From positions 918,803-982,802 of the forward strand of contig FJOG01000014.1 of assembly GCA_900073065.1 (NCBI GenBank): DNA of 64,000 nt, written 5' to 3'. Below, one piece after another: positions 35,667-47,005 of this stretch. The stretch comes from Phialocephala subalpina. Lineage: Eukaryota; Ascomycota; Leotiomycetes; Helotiales; Mollisiaceae. The position numbers were made by a program, and so were the translations under genes. Every line of letters begins with the position of its first letter. Within the stretch, counting starts at the first letter, position 1. Below the pieces are notes generated by a model. That model was not told the DNA's origin. It saw only the letters and a program-made list of their open reading frames with translations, and did not search any database.

Positions 35667-36755
35667 CTAGCCTCCAGTTGCTTCTCTGTAGAAAGAGATA
35701 CTCCTGTTAGCTCCAGCCGTAGCAAAAGCCTCGCTTCTTCCTGTCTTGGGCAACCATTTGACACACCACAGCGTCTTGTCCGTCTCGCTATGAGTAGCCA
35801 CACAAGTCCTCTGATCGATAGACCAGACCTTGACCTTGCCATCAAAAGCTCCACTGAGTAGATACTCGCCATTATCACTCCAATCGACCGAGAAGATCCA
35901 CGCGGAGTGGCCGGTAAGGTTCGCAACTTGCTCCCCATGTTGGACATCATACAAGCCAATTACACGGGCGTCTCCCGCAGCTGCCAGTCGAGTGCCAGCC
36001 GGGGAGAATGCTACCGTCCGTACTGGTTTGACAAGACCTTTCACCTCTTAGAATCTTAGATATTACAATGAAGTTGGGTAACATACCTGGCAAGGAATAG
36101 AGCATCCTTCCAGTGTCGTTGTTGAACACATACACCCCGCCATTCTCATGCCCACTCGCCGTAAACCTGCCATCCCTACTCATGTCGATACACATGCCAA
36201 AGCTGCCCTTGGTTTCGTACTCTCTGATCTTCTTCCTTCCATCAACCACGTCCCAGACATTGATTCTGCCATCATAGGTTGTGCTAGCCAGGAAATGTCC
36301 ATCCTCACTCAACGCAATCGCCCATATTTCGCCAGCCTTGTTCCCGTCTACAATCATCTCCTCTTCAACCCATTCTCCTGACTTGGATATGCTCCATATC
36401 TTTACTTCGCCACCAAATCCTGCGCTGGCTGCGACGCGACCATTGCGTGAGGTTACGATGTGGTGGCAACCAAGCTTGTGTGCTCCGGTCAACGTTTGCA
36501 CGAGGGGAATCTCTGGGGAAGTCGTGGAATGGATCTTGATGGACGAAGCTCCGGAAGCGGAGAGGATTTGCGTGTTCGTTACGGCGAGTGAGAAGATGTC
36601 TGTGAGATGAGCTGCGTGTTGTGTTGTTAGAGCTGGTTTGGCTTTGGAGGGGTAGGTAGAGACGTACCATCGTCGACTGTATGCGTCGTGAGGTATTGTT
36701 TGGACTATTAATTGGTTAGTACGCTCATTGTAGAGGATAAGAGGACGAATACCAT
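35667..36755 (-). CDS. SKI8: Ski8/Rec14 WD40 protein
   Basis: Exons 36753-36755, 36668-36704, 36087-36599 and 35667-36037 give 307 residues. The first coding exon is only the ATG, with a phase-0 intron directly after it. The joined start MSKQYLTTHTVDD and the repeat landmarks (LGCHHIVTSRNGRVAASAGF, IWAIALSEDGHFLASTTYDG, SGHENGGVYVFN, SAWIFSVDWSDNGEYLLSGA) identify fungal Ski8, a seven-blade WD40 propeller. Ski8 is the scaffold of the Ski complex that feeds RNA to the cytoplasmic exosome, and in many fungi it also partners Spo11 in meiotic break formation as Rec14. The acceptor at 36037 restores SLPGLVKPVR; a nearby AG would insert extra residues. Confidence 0.9.
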
Positions 36756-37082
36756 TGTCACCGGCTCATTAGGTACATGTCAAGCAGTTTTTGCAGACTT
36801 GTTTTGGTGATGTAAGGTGGAAGATTGAAAGCTTTGGCGGGGTTGACTTGGACAACGAGTATTAGCACCTCACTCCAAAAATTTGGCACTTCTCAAACGA
36901 ACATCTTGTTTGAAAAATATTTCTACAGTGGACATGTGCTTTTCCATTCTGATACAGTGTATGATTACATGCTCTCCTGGGAGACAGAACCACTTAACCA
37001 ATACCAATCCCAAACTCCTCGTGCTAATGCTATACAATACAATATCTCTACATCCTCGTCGTTTCATCTACCTAGCTTCACT
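36756..37082. other. intergenic region
   Basis: About 330 bp between tandem minus-strand genes: the mitochondrial L32 3' end and the Ski8 promoter. Nothing notable. Confidence 0.45.
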
Positions 37083-37568
37083 CTATACATCCTCCGGCTT
37101 CTCTGATGTCGTCTTTTTGGTATCGTGCATATCTCTGCCTTTGAACATCTCCTTTATTTCTTCAAGAGAGTTAGATAGGAATTCTCCTCAAAGTTATAGA
37201 AACTAACCTGCCACGCAGTATGGACATAACAGATGCGCTCTCTTGATGTGTCCACACGCAGAACATTTATTCAACGCAGTAACATCCTTCATTGCCTTTC
37301 CTGCCAGCAGTCTTGAACGCTTCTTCGAGTGTGAAGTCTTCTTCTTGGGCACAGCCTTCAATATCGATTCCCACAATCCTTCAATGAAGCCTGGCACATT
37401 CAATGATATCGCTGCCGGAACGCCAATCGAGAGAGAAGGTAGAAGTGGATGTGAGAGTTGTCGGGAGAAGAGAGTTGTGAATGGTGAGGCTTTGGAGATA
37501 GTTGGAGCGGAGAATCGTGGCAGGAAGGAGGATAGAATCGACCGCGTCGTAGTATGAGCTACCGCCAT
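37083..37568 (-). CDS. MRPL32: mitochondrial ribosomal protein bL32m
   Basis: Exons 37208-37568 and 37083-37159 (48-bp intron, phase 1) give 145 residues. A basic, serine-rich N-terminus ([16 protein letters not shown]) is the mitochondrial presequence. The mature part carries [19 protein letters not shown] and the zinc ribbon [18 protein letters not shown], both typical of bL32. The short second exon supplies the C-terminal tail that fungal orthologues have ([10 protein letters not shown], then [11 protein letters not shown]). It belongs to the large subunit of the mitochondrial ribosome; in yeast the presequence is removed by the m-AAA protease. It is divergent from the septin gene, with 307 bp between start codons. 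Confidence 0.93.
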
Positions 37569-37875
37569 TTTCGTGAAATGATACGTCGTGAATTGAATTG
37601 AATCGAGCTCTGCAGGACAAATGTTTCCTCTCACCATACGACTCGGGCAATTTTGAAGCTTTCAAAATCCTGCAGGGGTACAGACACTCTAATCTCAAAT
37701 CCGTTTAGCGCCTTCGGTGGCCCCTTCTCCTTTTCCAGAGGAACGCGACACTATTTTGTGGAGGAAAGATACCCCCTTCTCGATAATTTCCTCTCCCAAC
37801 TGCCGTCAACTCCCAACGTTCAACTCCAAGGACTCGAAATATCGCTCTTTGGTTTATTAGAACATCTCGCACACA
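37569..37875. promoter_or_regulatory. shared bidirectional promoter of MRPL32 and CDC10
   Basis: Only 307 bp separate the two start codons, so both promoters overlap here. No specific site can be named. Confidence 0.5.
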
Positions 37876-39024
37876 ATGTCAACCATCCCAATGGACAGAC
37901 ACGCTCCCCAGCAGTCGGTGTACCCTCGCAGCCACGTCGGTTTCGACAGTATCACATCACAAATTGAGCGCAAGCTCCTGAAGCGTGGTTTCCAGTTCAA
38001 TGTCATCTGCGTTGGTATGTACAGCTCGACAAATCTTTCTACATGCGAAGCGCATTGGCTAATTGAGAATTACAGGTCAAACTGGCCTCGGAAAGTCTAC
38101 TCTGATCAACACCATCTTTGCGTCACACTTGATCGACTCGAAAGGAAGACTCTCCCCCGATGAGCCCGTACGATCTACCACCGAGATTCAAACCGTTTCG
38201 CACATCATCGAGGAAAATGGTGTGCGTCTGAGACTCAACATCGTTGACACTCCAGGTTACGGCGATCAGGTCAACAACGACAGATGCTGGGACCCAATTG
38301 TCAAGTATATTAAGGACCAGCACTCGGCATACCTCAGAAAGGAGCTCACAGCTCAGCGTGAAAGGTATATCCAAGATACTCGCATTCACTGCTGCCTCTT
38401 CTTCATTCAACCTTCCGGCCATGCGTTGAAGCCAATCGATATCGTGGTCCTTAAGAAGCTCTCAGATGTTGTCAATGTCGTGCCCGTCATTGCCAAGTCT
38501 GATTCCTTGACATTGGAGGAGCGAAGTGCTTTCAAGGAGCGCATAAAGGAGGAGTTCACCTTCCACAACCTGAAGATGTACCCATACGACAACGATGAGT
38601 TCGATGAGGAGGAACGGGCTTTGAATGCTCAGATCAAGGTCAATGCTACTTTAAAACAGTTTTAGGTCTTCGTCACTGACATGCAAAACAGAACATCATC
38701 CCATTCGCCGTCGTTGGATCAGAGAAGTCGATCATTGTTGGAGGGAAGCAAGTCCGTGGGCGCCAAAACCGATGGGGAGTTATCAACGTCGAGGATGAGA
38801 ACCACTGCGAATTCGTCTACCTCAGAAACTTCCTCACCCGTACCCATCTCCAAGACCTGATCGAAACTACTTCGCAGATCCACTATGAGACTTTCCGTGC
38901 TAAGCAATTGTTGGCGTTGAAGGAGAGCAGTGCTGCCGGCCACCCCAACAGCAGACCAATCAGCCCTGCAGCAGACCGAGAATTGAGCAGAAGCTCTCAA
39001 CGGGGCGGCATGAACGGCTACTAG
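37876..39024 (+). CDS. CDC10: septin, Cdc10/AspD class
   Basis: Exons 37876-38014, 38076-38638 and 38692-39024 give 344 residues. GTPase motifs: P-loop GQTGLGKST (completed by splicing), DTPGYGD as G3 and AKSD as G4; the septin unique element (INVEDENHCEFVYLRNFLTR, then HLQDLIETT) follows. The start of the domain (HVGFDSITSQIERKLLKRGF), the YIKDQHSAYLRKELTAQRER stretch and the absence of a C-terminal coiled coil match Cdc10 (Aspergillus AspD) rather than Cdc3, Cdc11 or Cdc12. It assembles into hetero-oligomeric filaments at septa and hyphal branch sites. The short tail ends with a Ser/Arg-rich stretch and NGY. Confidence 0.93.
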
Positions 39025-39525
39025 GATATTTCAGGTGATAGGGAGTGAGGGACGCCGCGATTTTGAGGGGAGATGTTTATGATAGCAAGGCGATATCTGT
39101 GCAAAAGCGACTTTCGGAATTTCCTTGAGCAGGCCGAGGAGAGCATTAATGGCCGCTTAAGCTGGGCTTTACTTTGTCTCTTCGACTTCTCCATATTTCT
39201 CCTTTGCTTAATTACCCTTCTCTGAATAAGAGAATTCAATTCATTTCAATAGTAGTAAAGTCACACAGTCTCCTTTGTGCTATGGCGGTGGATGAGATAT
39301 GTAGATTAGAGCATGAAGCTTTGAACTCTATGCTCTTGTCTTCTATGCTTCTATGTGCAGTGACCGATCAAAAAAATGCGTGGTATCTAGATCTTCTATC
39401 TGCATGCAATATTCATCCAAAGTTCTCTTCTCTTCCCGGATATTGAAACGTTTAGAACACCGCACGCACGCCAACCCAATGCACCAGTTAAACAAGCATC
39501 CCCGACTCAGTACTCGACTCAGTGC
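39025..39525. other. intergenic region between convergent genes
   Basis: About 500 bp of 3' flanks of the septin and guanylate kinase genes. No coding signal. Confidence 0.45.
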
Positions 39526-40368
39526 TCAGTCCTGAACACTAACCCCCGCCTTACTCGCATCGCCAGCCTCCTGATCCTGAGTCCTGTCCTTAAATATAAA
39601 GCTCTCCAGCTCCTGATAAGCCTTCTCCAAATCATCATTCACAATAATCAAATTATGAGCCCCAGGTGTCTCTGCATACGCCATCTCGTTCTTAGCTTGT
39701 GCAAGACGTTTTTGAATTGATTCTTCTTTCTCTGTTCCTCGGCCTCGGAGTCGCTCTTCGAGGATGGTCATTGAGGGGGGAGCGATGAAGACGAAGCGGG
39801 CGGAGATGGAGGAGGATTTGATTTGTTTTACACCCTGTAGAATTTTGTCAGCCATGTTCCGGGACCAATTTATGGGTATGTAGTGAAGGCAAGGGAAAGG
39901 GGAAGAGAAAGGGGAAGACAAACCTCCATCTCAATATCCAACACAACAACCCTCCCGCTCTTCGTCAAATTCTCAATCGTCATCTTACTAGTCCCATACC
40001 TATTATCCCCAAACTTTGCATTCTCCACAAACTTATTCTCCTCGATCATCTTCTCGAATTCGGACATCGAGATATAGTAGTAATCCACGCCATCCTTTTC
40101 TCCTGGACGGGGCGACCGTGTGGTGTGGGATACGGAAGTGCAGAAGAGGGAGGGGTGGCGGTCGAGAAGGAGTTTGTAGAGGGTTCCTTTGCCGACGCCT
40201 GAGGGGCCGCTGATTACGACCGGGCGGAGGTCTGAGGGGACTGTGAGGAGCGGGTGTTAGTGTTTGTGAGAGAAGAGAGGGAAAGGAGAGCTAAGGGATG
40301 GAGGGATGGAGGGGCGGTGGGGTGTGAGGTAGGGGGAAAGGGGAGATTGTGGATTTACCTGGCGCCAT
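39526..40368 (-). CDS. GUK1: guanylate kinase
   Basis: Exons 40359-40368 (10 nt), 39924-40240 and 39526-39834 give 211 residues. The joined N-terminus MAPVPSDLRPVVISGPSGVG leads into the P-loop, followed by SVSHTTRSPRPGEKDGVDYY (the GMP-binding loop), FVENAKFGDNRYGT, VVVLDIEMEG and FVFIAPPS. The enzyme phosphorylates GMP to GDP and is essential for nucleotide supply. The first exon codes only three full codons, so the start is easily misplaced. The C-terminal 20 residues are a variable extension (QDQEAGDASKAGVSVQD). Exons 2 and 3 each go from C-rich to G-rich on the coding strand. Confidence 0.95.
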
Positions 40369-40817
40369 TGTGTATTTGCGATGGGATGAAGTGAAGCGCG
40401 AGACCCGAGGGAGAATATGAGATGTGCGCGCAAGTCGAGGAAGAAGCATGTGGGATGTGAAAGAGGTAGAGAGATTCTAGACAAATTTTGTGGAGCTCTA
40501 GCTTTATCGAGACCTTATCGTGACCGCCTCGTCTTGAACGGAACGGTATGAGCACACTTTCATTGATTCACAGGTCATTTCAAACCTAAATTTGATTTGA
40601 ATTTTGTATTTTATTGTTGGCTTCCATTATGAAACTCGAGACAAAGACTCTTAGGTGCAACTTCCCCTGTCCTTTCCTGTCCCTTCAACTCCTTCCTGAC
40701 GCCTAAACTCCGACAATTGTAGAAGCAACCTCGTAAGGAGTGGGTATTTGGTAGCATCCTCCTGAACGCCTTCGCAAATATAAATATCTAAACAAATTAC
40801 ACACCTCTTCTCTTCAT
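40369..40817. other. intergenic region between tandem minus-strand genes
   Basis: About 450 bp containing the guanylate kinase promoter and the 3' flank of the next gene. No coding signal. Confidence 0.45.
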
Positions 40818-41816
40818 TCAAAGTCTGTTGCCATCAGCAAACGGATGAGTGACTTGACTGGTCACACTGTACCGTGAAGAAGCACTACCTGGAATTGGTG
40901 GTGGGGCAGGGTAATCGTGAGCAATGCCGTGATTGTAGGCAGGATGGAGAGCAGTGGGAGGACGTTGGATCTCAGGTGCGACAGGAGAGCTGCGTGATTC
41001 CCACTTCTGGAATTGCTCGGGGTCGTTCAGGACTGGCTTCGAGATCGAGAAGTTCTTTGGTCGGGCTAGTCGTCCAAAGACTTGGGGGAAACGTGATTTG
41101 CGCCGTTCTTGTTCCTCGGCCACGTTGTAGCTAGGGAGAGGAGACTCGGAGCGGCGAATGGAGCCACTTGAGAGACTGAAAGCCTTTGTGCCGGTGCCAG
41201 ACGCAGACGAGCTGGGAATTGCTGCGCCGTCGCTGCGAACTTGTCGGCCGGTGATACCAAGCTTGCTGTCGCAGAAGACGAAGGTCTAGAAACACGTTAG
41301 TAAAGGTTCGAATGACCGGGAGAAGAAGTGGACTTACCGCAACGACGTTGAAGAAGCCCATGATGGACGTGAGAATGCCTCCTGCAATCACAACTCTCCA
41401 CAGCGGCAGACCCAGTTTTTCAATGCTGGTAGCAGGCTTGTTGAGATTTCCCAGGATATTGAAGCCGAGCGCAAACATGGATGTGCCAAGGAAGACGAAG
41501 CCATGTTCCGAGCTGAGCAGAGGCCAGTCGCGGGCGAAGTATGATCGGAATACGTTGAGCTCGGAAACTATGAGGAATATGGAGATGACGCTCGTGATGA
41601 AGTGAGATACTCCGTCGAAGAGGTAGAACTGTCAGGAATGTTAGCACATGTAGCTGAGATGTGGGAGGGCAGATAGCGTACGCTAGAAGTCTTGACGGTC
41701 ATGACAAGCATGATCCAGCTTCCAATTGCAACCAGAAGGAGTGATATTATGTTGAGGACTCGAATGACGTTCAACGTAATGTAGCCTGGACCGGCCAACT
41801 TGGATTCGGAAAACAT
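40818..41816 (-). CDS. tetraspan membrane protein, fungal family of unknown function
   Basis: Exons 41682-41816, 41338-41628 and 40818-41285 (all introns phase 0, 52-53 bp) give 297 residues. There are four hydrophobic segments: residues about 14-42 (VIRVLNIISLLLVAIGSWIM), 55-70 (ITSVISIFLIVSEL), 85-102 (FVFLGTSMFALGFNIL) and 120-142 (WRVVIAGGILTSIMGFFNVV). The C-terminal 140 residues are cytosolic, Ser/Pro-rich and basic. I believe this is the family catalogued as DUF7598, conserved in ascomycetes, but I cannot verify the number. No catalytic motif is visible. Confidence 0.8.
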
Positions 41817-43062
41817 GGTGAAGTCGTATTATTGGACTCGGATTTCTGCAGAAGGTCAGTACAGCTGTTGGGTAGATTAAAAAAGAGCAGAGACATACTT
41901 ACCAGTGTTTGAATGGAGTCTTTAAAATGACTGTAGAAACGGTGTGACTTGGACTGCCTGCAGTAGAAGGTTCGTTGATGGTAGTTTGGAAGATTGGAAG
42001 ATTGGAAAGTTAGAAAGATCGAAATTGGGAACGAAAGAAAGATTCACAAAAGGATTGAGTTGGAGGGATATTAAATACAGAAACAATAACTATTGTGGAT
42101 GAAGAAAGCCATTCATTGTCGACAAGCACAATGACAAGAGAGTTCGCGAGTGACAATAGGAAGTACAAGGGACTGAGGGACTTTAAGAGTGAATCGACAA
42201 CAATAAGAAGGTCTCGCCTTTGAGACCAGAATTGCGACCCCTTGGGGTGAATTCATTGTGGGGATCTGGTGACTTTGTTCCAGGAACCTAGCGTACGTCT
42301 CTTTGAACGAATAGATAGTCTTTGTGTCAAAAGACCGTTTCTCGACCAAGCGGGAGTGCTTCAGGCGCGAAGGTAGAATTCCAAGTTTCGAACAAACAAC
42401 TGGATGAAAGACCCACGTTTGATGGGATACTGCCGCTGGAACTGTGCGAGCCTCAAAATAAGGGTCGAACCTCTCTTTGTAGCGTTGCACGACGTTGGCC
42501 TAGATTTGAGAAACGGGTGGGTGACAGCGATCACCCACGAGGATCTGCTATTCTTATCCAATAAGGCGTGTAATGAGCGCTTGCATAGCTGCCAAGATGG
42601 GAGGCATCATGCAACAAGCAGCTGGAGGATGTTTCGAAGCGCGGTGGTCGTATCAAATTCATTGGACGAACCGTCATGAACGCGCCTGTTGAAATGTTTC
42701 GAAGTCCATCTTCCACATGCGAACTCCAGTATTGGCAGGGCCGTCACGGTATTCCAAGAAAAGCTCCGAACTGATCTCGGATCATGAAGCGCCATATGGC
42801 GGTTGTCATCCTATTCGAGAATCGAGTCATTGAGATGGTCTGGGACATTCAGAATCCAGATGTTCACTGGTGAATCGAGAAGCCTGAGGATGTTGATGTG
42901 ATTGGGTGGTCGGCCCGGTTCTTTCCCGAGGGTGGTCTAAGCCTCCTTTCCCACCGTTCTCTTTCAGCCTTGGACTTGACAAAATAAAAAGCCACGCAGG
43001 CACGAGATATTCCACGCAAATCTCAATCGAATCGCGGACATTTCAATAATACATCTGTCAAG
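41817..43062. other. intergenic region
   Basis: About 1.25 kb between divergent genes. The minus-strand frame at 42113-42490 and overlapping plus-strand frames around 42320-42680 lack codon bias and known motifs. Near 41990-42012 the words gaagattg/gaaagttag repeat imperfectly. No gene supported. Confidence 0.45.
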
Positions 43063-43382
43063 ATGGCTAGAGGAAATCAGAGGGACAAGGCTCGCGAGGC
43101 CAACCAGAAGAAGATGGCCGATCAGGTATGTTTGTGCTCCGAATCGAGCGCCATCGATGTTTCGAGAATGCGCATGCTGACCGTATTTTCCGTCTGCAGA
43201 AGAAAAGCAACTCCATGTCTGGATCGGAGATGCAGCGCGAGAAAGAGAAGGTCGCCGCAAAGATGAGAGAGAAGCAGGCTGCTGGTATGTCTTTGGCGCA
43301 ACAATATTCATCACTTATGGAAACTAATTCTTCTGCAGCCGATGCGAAAAAGGCTGCTGAAGTCGCCGGTGGCAAGAAATAG
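43063..43382 (+). CDS. SERF/4F5-family small basic protein
   Basis: Exons 43063-43125, 43200-43284 and 43339-43382 give 63 residues. The N-terminus MARGNQRDKAREANQKK is the signature of the 4F5/SERF family (small EDRK-rich factors), short disordered charged proteins reported to bind RNA and to influence amyloid aggregation in animals. The rest is highly charged (EMQREKEKVAAKMREKQAA) and ends in VAGGKK. The two introns (GTATGT donors, CAG acceptors) are 74 and 54 bp, so introns make up 40 percent of the locus and the gene is easily missed. Confidence 0.88.
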
Positions 43383-44366
43383 ACGATACAAAGACGTGCG
43401 AACGAAGACTTCTACGATACGAAGGTGCATAATGCCTATGACGGAGTTTTCGGTTGAGATCGCATTCACATGAGCGTTGGGGGGCATGGGCTGCGTGGTA
43501 TGAGGTGTTTAGACTGCGTGGCTTCCGCAATTATATCCATTTGCCAGAATTCTGCGCAACTTCCTTTCCAATTCGGCGTGTGCAGTGGCTATAGAAGGAT
43601 TCTGTGAGATCCAAGTGGATGCTGTTAGTGTGTTTTTGTCTGTTGTATTCTCCAGGAATTTCTCTTGACAAGGTATTCAGAGGCGTGAAGCCTTGGGATT
43701 CATTTGATGTCTTCCGAGCTGGAGTGGCAACATGCCGGACAAACTACCAGTAATACTTCTCACACTGAATTGCCATAGAGCTGGAGTTGAAAAGTGCTGT
43801 AGCATTTTAGGGGCGACAGATGAAGATCTTGAGTAGGGATTAGCCTCCTTTCGTCTTCTGCTGACAGAAGTAGTGCATTTCGCTTCTTTTCATAGGTGAT
43901 CTTCGTACGAGCTGCGTGCCTATTCAGGTCATCGATGTTTTCTGGACCCCAAAGTCGCCACAGCGCGACTGCCTGTAGACCGGCGACTGCTATTTATTGG
44001 TGCTATCGCATGCTCCCACCAATATGGAACCCGACTTCGCTTGCCTGTCGAGGCTCAACCGATCAACTTGCAGTCGTGCTTTATGGGATTTGTGGTGTGG
44101 GTGATATTTGCCGCCGCGGCAGTGTTGGAACTGTTACAGATTCACCAAGGGCGTGGCCTCGATGACGGCCTGGCAACATTTATATATACAATTCTATGTC
44201 AGCGCTTACGCCGATCTCGAATTTGATAAGGACGACGTACAGCCTCAGCCTCATTGAGACAGTCTTAGGAAATGATCACAAGTTTTGAGACGAAAGTTTC
44301 GTTGGTGTTGGTCGTCGCTTCCACATTCGTCTTCCCTTCTAGGCTATCTATTCAAGACTCGTCAAG
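43383..44366. other. intergenic region
   Basis: About 980 bp upstream of the second membrane paralog. An 89-codon frame at 43896-44165 is not recognisable. No gene supported. Confidence 0.45.
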
Positions 44367-46834
44367 ATGAATCGTCCTGTCGAGAACAAGGTGCCTCCTC
44401 CACAATATAGAAAGATACAGCAGCAAAATGCCAGCACAGTTTCAGTACAGTTAGGCTCCACCACGAGCGATCACACCTATCGCAAGAAAACCACAACATT
44501 ACAGAAGGTTGGCGTGTGGAATGCAGCTATCATCATGATCGGTAGTCTGTGCATCCTTGGTGTGCTGGGCTTTCTTTGGTATCTAGCAAGTTTTTTCTCC
44601 ATATATGCTTAAATACAACCTAATTTTTATTTTTAGTGGACTGCCGACGAACGAAATGAGTTCTGGAGATGGTTGGTGAGAAAGGAATACCTCCAAAGGA
44701 CAGTGACATTGTCTTCAGCGGTTCTCAGGACAGTTGTAACATTTCAGTCCGGTATTTGTACCTCGAGTACGTGAGAATGTGCCCTTTATTTGAAGGGATA
44801 TGGAGAGCCGAGCTCTTCGCGAGTATTGCGGACTCGGCTCCTCAGCTCCTCGACTCCCAAATCATACTTCAAACCGCATACTGATTTATGTATAGTGATC
44901 GCCGGATCTATCATGGAGCTCTCCAGCTTCGAGTTCACGCGGACAGCATCTCTTTCTATACGGAGGTTTAATGGCGGACTGCCCACATACCTTTTCCAAT
45001 CCGGGGTCTTTAGTCGCCAGGCATGGTACCTGTTCATTGTAACAGTGTTGCTCTCCACGACGACCATCGCATCTTACTTCTTATCTACTGGATTGATTGC
45101 TGATCTCGGTATTGCTCCTATCTTTGGCGATGTTGTGGCAGGCCAGGCGACCTACTCCCTGAATTTCACCAAAACTACAACCATAAGGCTGTTCGAACCT
45201 GACTTTACCTCCTACATGCCATCGACATTCCCGACCTTCGCCGAATATTCGGAACCTACGAATTCAACTCCAGGTGTAGATGATTCAGGATTGACAGTTC
45301 GAGCCATCCTACCATTTTCCTCGGCGACCACCCGGCAAACTATGAGCAATTACACGGGCCCTGGCACAGTACTGAACACCCATGTGGTGTGTATCAAGCC
45401 AGAGCTTAGAAATTTCTCGTTCATTTCCGGTGGAGGTCATTCTCAGATTGACCCAGTTTATGTTCGAGGAATGGTGTCTGTTGGATCCGTGACACCGTCA
45501 GGCCTCATATTCGCCAACACCACTCAGCCTGCTACCGCCAACATATCGAATTTCATCGGCTTCACCTGTTTCCTGGAACAATTAGCTTTCACAGGTGAAT
45601 GGCCAATCACCATGTGTATTGCCGGAAATGGGTTTGCCGACGTCAACATCACCGGGGAAGATGCTGAGGGGACCCGGTTACCCATTCAAGGTACCAAAGC
45701 GACTTCTCTCCTTAACGAAGGCCTCATTAACGATCCGCTATCATATATATTGGTCAATTATACCGGCACGCTCCCAAACTCTCATGGTCTACAACAGTAT
45801 ACGAATTGGACAGATATCTCGGCAAAAGACTCCTCTTGGGCTGTCCTCCGTAACGACAACTCATTCGACTCTTTGATCGACTCTATTTCGTTGACCTACT
45901 GCTTCACCAATTTTGGGGCAATTGACACTAATGTCACGGCCCACAGCCCCACAAATCGAACTGAACCTGTTCTGCTAGGCCTTCCCACCGGGACTATTCT
46001 AGAAGCCAGTCAAGTCATATCCCAGCTTGGCGCGGACGGATCAAATTCCTCTCTCGCTGAGCGAGGTATCCTCAGTCTCGAATATTCCAGGAACTGGACT
46101 GGCATATTCCCGGACGACCAGTACGATACCGCCTTCAATAGCAGTTGGGTTCAAGTCTTAGATGGAACATATGGATTCGGAATGACCACTGCTACCAATG
46201 TTATAGCCCCTGTGAATAACAGCTGGGCATGGTGTACAGCTTGTGGCAGGACTCTAGAGAAGGGTGATGTGAATCCGGTCCTCCCTGTCAGTGCTGCGCT
46301 TTCGTCTATCTTTCAGTCGTCGATACAGCAATCCGGGAGTGCGGCTAAGGCGCTGCAAGCTGCGTTGACAGTGGTGAATATGATGCAATACTACAGTCGG
46401 TAAGAAACTTTCCCGCTCTCGCTCTTTGTCAGCTACTTATAAGATTTAGAATGAACCAATTCGACATCGTCGGTCCCTCCAACACAACATTAATCGAGCA
46501 ACAACTACAACCAGTCGAACGATCAGGACTCATAGCCACTACCGGCGGACTTGTTCTCCACCTCTTAGTCGTTGCAGCAATATGTCTTATATTCCTCATA
46601 GGTACTAATCTATCTTTTATCGGAGAGAGTTGGCATACTATTGCACAGCTTCAATCAAGGGATATAGTTACAGTTCTGCAGGGAGTTGATATGATGAGAG
46701 ATAATGAGGTGGATTCTTGGCTGAGGGAGAGAGAGGTTAGTCTGGAGAGGATGACGCTTGTTGGTGAAGATGAGAATGATCAGGTTGCTCATGTTGTGAG
46801 GAGGCGTGGGGGTGTGCCTGTGGGGATGATATGA
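44367..46834 (+). CDS. fungal multi-pass membrane glycoprotein, paralog B
   Basis: Exons 44367-44585, 44637-44766, 44896-46399 and 46450-46834 give 745 residues, nearly the same length as the copy at 21777 (746). Exon 1 is 219 nt in both. The first intron (44586-44636) again has a GC-AG border (GCAAGT...TTTTAG) at the same codon boundary. Shared blocks include the start of exon 1 (PPPQY), GVLGFLWYL, WTADERNEFWRWL, RTVTLSSAVLRT, SYFLSTGL, the repeated NWTDIS and CFTNFGAIDTN stretches, and SFIGESWHTIAQLQ at the end. Topology is as for paralog A: about five helices, a glycosylated extracellular region and a short tail ending in VRRRGGVPVGMI. The second intron (129 bp) is absent from paralog A, which has two introns absent here. 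Confidence 0.8.
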
Positions 46835-47005
46835 CTCCACTACCAGAAGTGTTCTGTCTGGGAAGGAGTGTTCCGGCGTTGAGTGTTTCTTCCCCATGTT
46901 CTGCTCCTTCGTTGAGAAGAGACGGCATATGATCAAAAAGCGTCAAGATACTCGATTTCGATTTTTTTCATATTGTTTACATTTCCTAAAATTTATCTTC
47001 ATTCA

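Noticed and set aside
42113..42680. Overlapping frames on both strands in a 1.2-kb gap
   Set aside because: No codon bias, no motif, and both strands are equally open; most likely non-coding.
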